From the NCBI GenBank assembly GCA_015232955.1, contig JADFYS010000027.1, positions 1 through 13,039 on the forward strand: a DNA stretch of 13,039 nt, written 5' to 3'. Shown piece by piece: positions 12,491-13,039 of the stretch. The translations under genes and the position numbers were made by a program. How positions within the stretch are numbered: position 1 is the first letter of the stretch; every line of letters starts with the position of its first letter. The notes beneath the pieces are model-generated. The model ran no database searches. It was not told the origin of the DNA and was given only the letters and a program-made list of their open reading frames with translations. The stretch is from Gammaproteobacteria bacterium (GTDB lineage Bacteria; Pseudomonadota; Gammaproteobacteria; Thiohalomonadales; Thiohalomonadaceae).

Positions 12491-13039
12491 TCATCCGAGA
12501 TCCGCAAGATCAACCGCTTCACCCTCGGGTGAAGCGCCGACCAGAACCGCTGCGAACTGTCGTCCAAACTCCCGGCACATCTCCAGCTCTTCCTCGGTTG
12601 GGATGAGTTTCACCCTCACCCCCCCTTTTGGAATCTTCATCTTCAGACCGCGCAGGCGATCCTCTATCATCTTTACCGCCTCTCCGGTCCAGCCATAAGA
12701 GCCGAACGCCCCTCCCAGCTTCCCTTTGAGATTGACCACCGCCAACGACGAGAGGAGATCCCACACCGGCTTCACCGCATCTCCGTTAATGGTGGGTGAG
12801 CCGAAGAGAACCGCATCGGCATCTTCAATAAGATCGACAAAGGGTTCTACCGCCCCCCCTTCGAGATCGTAAATCGACACCCGAACCCCGCTGTGAGTTT
12901 CCGCACCACCACTAATCGCCTCGGCCATACGCGCCGTGTTGCCATAAGAACTCATGTAAAAGATGACGAGTGAGTGCTCACCCCCACCCACTTCCCGGCT
13001 GAGATTTGAGATTGACATCTCGCGGTAATGGGCAACATA
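12491..13039 (-). CDS. Flavodiiron-type protein, C-terminal flavodoxin domain (partial)
   Basis: The last 182 residues of a flavodoxin-domain protein; the frame is open through the right window edge. FMN-binding elements are present: IFYMSSYGNTARMAE (phosphate loop, SSYGNT), AVLFGSPTINGDAV and GGAFGSYGWTGEAVKM. These match the C-terminal domain of flavodiiron proteins (FprA, Flv, diflavin flavoprotein), where an upstream beta-lactamase-like di-iron domain reduces O2 or NO to water or N2O. An ATG at 13018 could start a 175-residue stand-alone flavodoxin, but the in-frame codons before it (YVAHYRE) resemble the usual linker (HxPIxRYREW-like), so I favour a longer protein continuing beyond the window. 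The di-iron domain is not visible. Its place at the head of the nif accessory genes suggests O2 removal near nitrogenase. Confidence 0.75.
   Translation of the reverse strand, partial: YVAHYREMSISNLSREVGGGEHSLVIFYMSSYGNTARMAEAISGGAETHSGVRVSIYDLEGGAVEPFVDLIEDADAVLFGSPTINGDAVKPVWDLLSSLAVVNLKGKLGGAFGSYGWTGEAVKMIEDRLRGLKMKIPKGGVRVKLIPTEEELEMCREFGRQFAAVLVGASPEGEAVDLADLG

Noticed and set aside
12121..12500. Sigma54 (-24/-12) or NifA upstream sites expected for nif genes
   Set aside because: I could not find a TGGCAC-type -24/-12 pair or a TGT-N10-ACA site in the gaps before the two ferredoxin genes; the promoter probably lies upstream of the window.
13016..13018. Stand-alone 175-residue flavodoxin starting at the ATG at 13018
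   Set aside because: The frame continues open to the window edge and the preceding codons fit the flavodiiron inter-domain linker, so a partial longer protein is more likely.
1..13039. CRISPR array, rRNA or known defence operon
   Set aside because: No regularly spaced direct repeats, no rRNA signature and no recognised defence gene set were seen in the window.

Overview
The window reads as a chromosomal segment of a nitrogen-fixing gammaproteobacterium. The evidence is a DUF2956 protein (a family I associate with gammaproteobacteria), an Azotobacter-type FeSII (Shethna II) ferredoxin, NifQ and DraG. Moderately GC-rich third codon positions fit but do not decide it. A free-living or symbiotic sulfur oxidiser is one possibility; the sequence does not settle genus.

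Region by region. Positions 1-280 hold a REP-like hairpin and a doubtful small ORF. Positions 279-2186 (minus strand) hold a tightly coupled pair: an APH/EcKinase-like small-molecule kinase, then an inositol-monophosphatase/CysQ-family phosphatase. Positions 2325-3725 (plus strand) hold DUF2956 and a membrane-anchored J-like coiled-coil protein lacking HPD. Positions 3726-3933 are a convergent intergenic stretch with a 12-bp palindrome and a nested hairpin. Positions 3934-9685 (minus strand) hold an exported protein with STI1-like repeats, then a giant 1732-residue protein fusing a DEDD exonuclease-like domain, a RecQ-type SF2 helicase and a UvrD-type SF1 helicase. A sigma70-like promoter lies upstream at 9734-9760.

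Positions 9801-10090 look like a 290-bp MITE-like element with 19-bp terminal inverted repeats. It separates the helicase operon from a nif accessory operon. A hairpin and an unrecognised 47-codon ORF (plus strand) follow. Positions 10211-13039 (minus strand, read right to left) hold the C-terminal part of a flavodiiron-type protein, a small [2Fe-2S] ferredoxin, an FeSII-like ferredoxin, nifQ and draG, with 1-nt overlap or near-zero gaps at the last joints.

The nif accessory genes fit one theme: protecting and controlling nitrogenase. The flavodiiron protein would reduce O2, FeSII would lock nitrogenase in an O2-tolerant complex, NifQ would supply molybdenum for FeMo-co, and DraG would reactivate ADP-ribosylated dinitrogenase reductase. 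No nifHDK, draT or regulator lies inside the window. The least conventional object is the exonuclease/RecQ/UvrD fusion; its role is not determinable from sequence alone.
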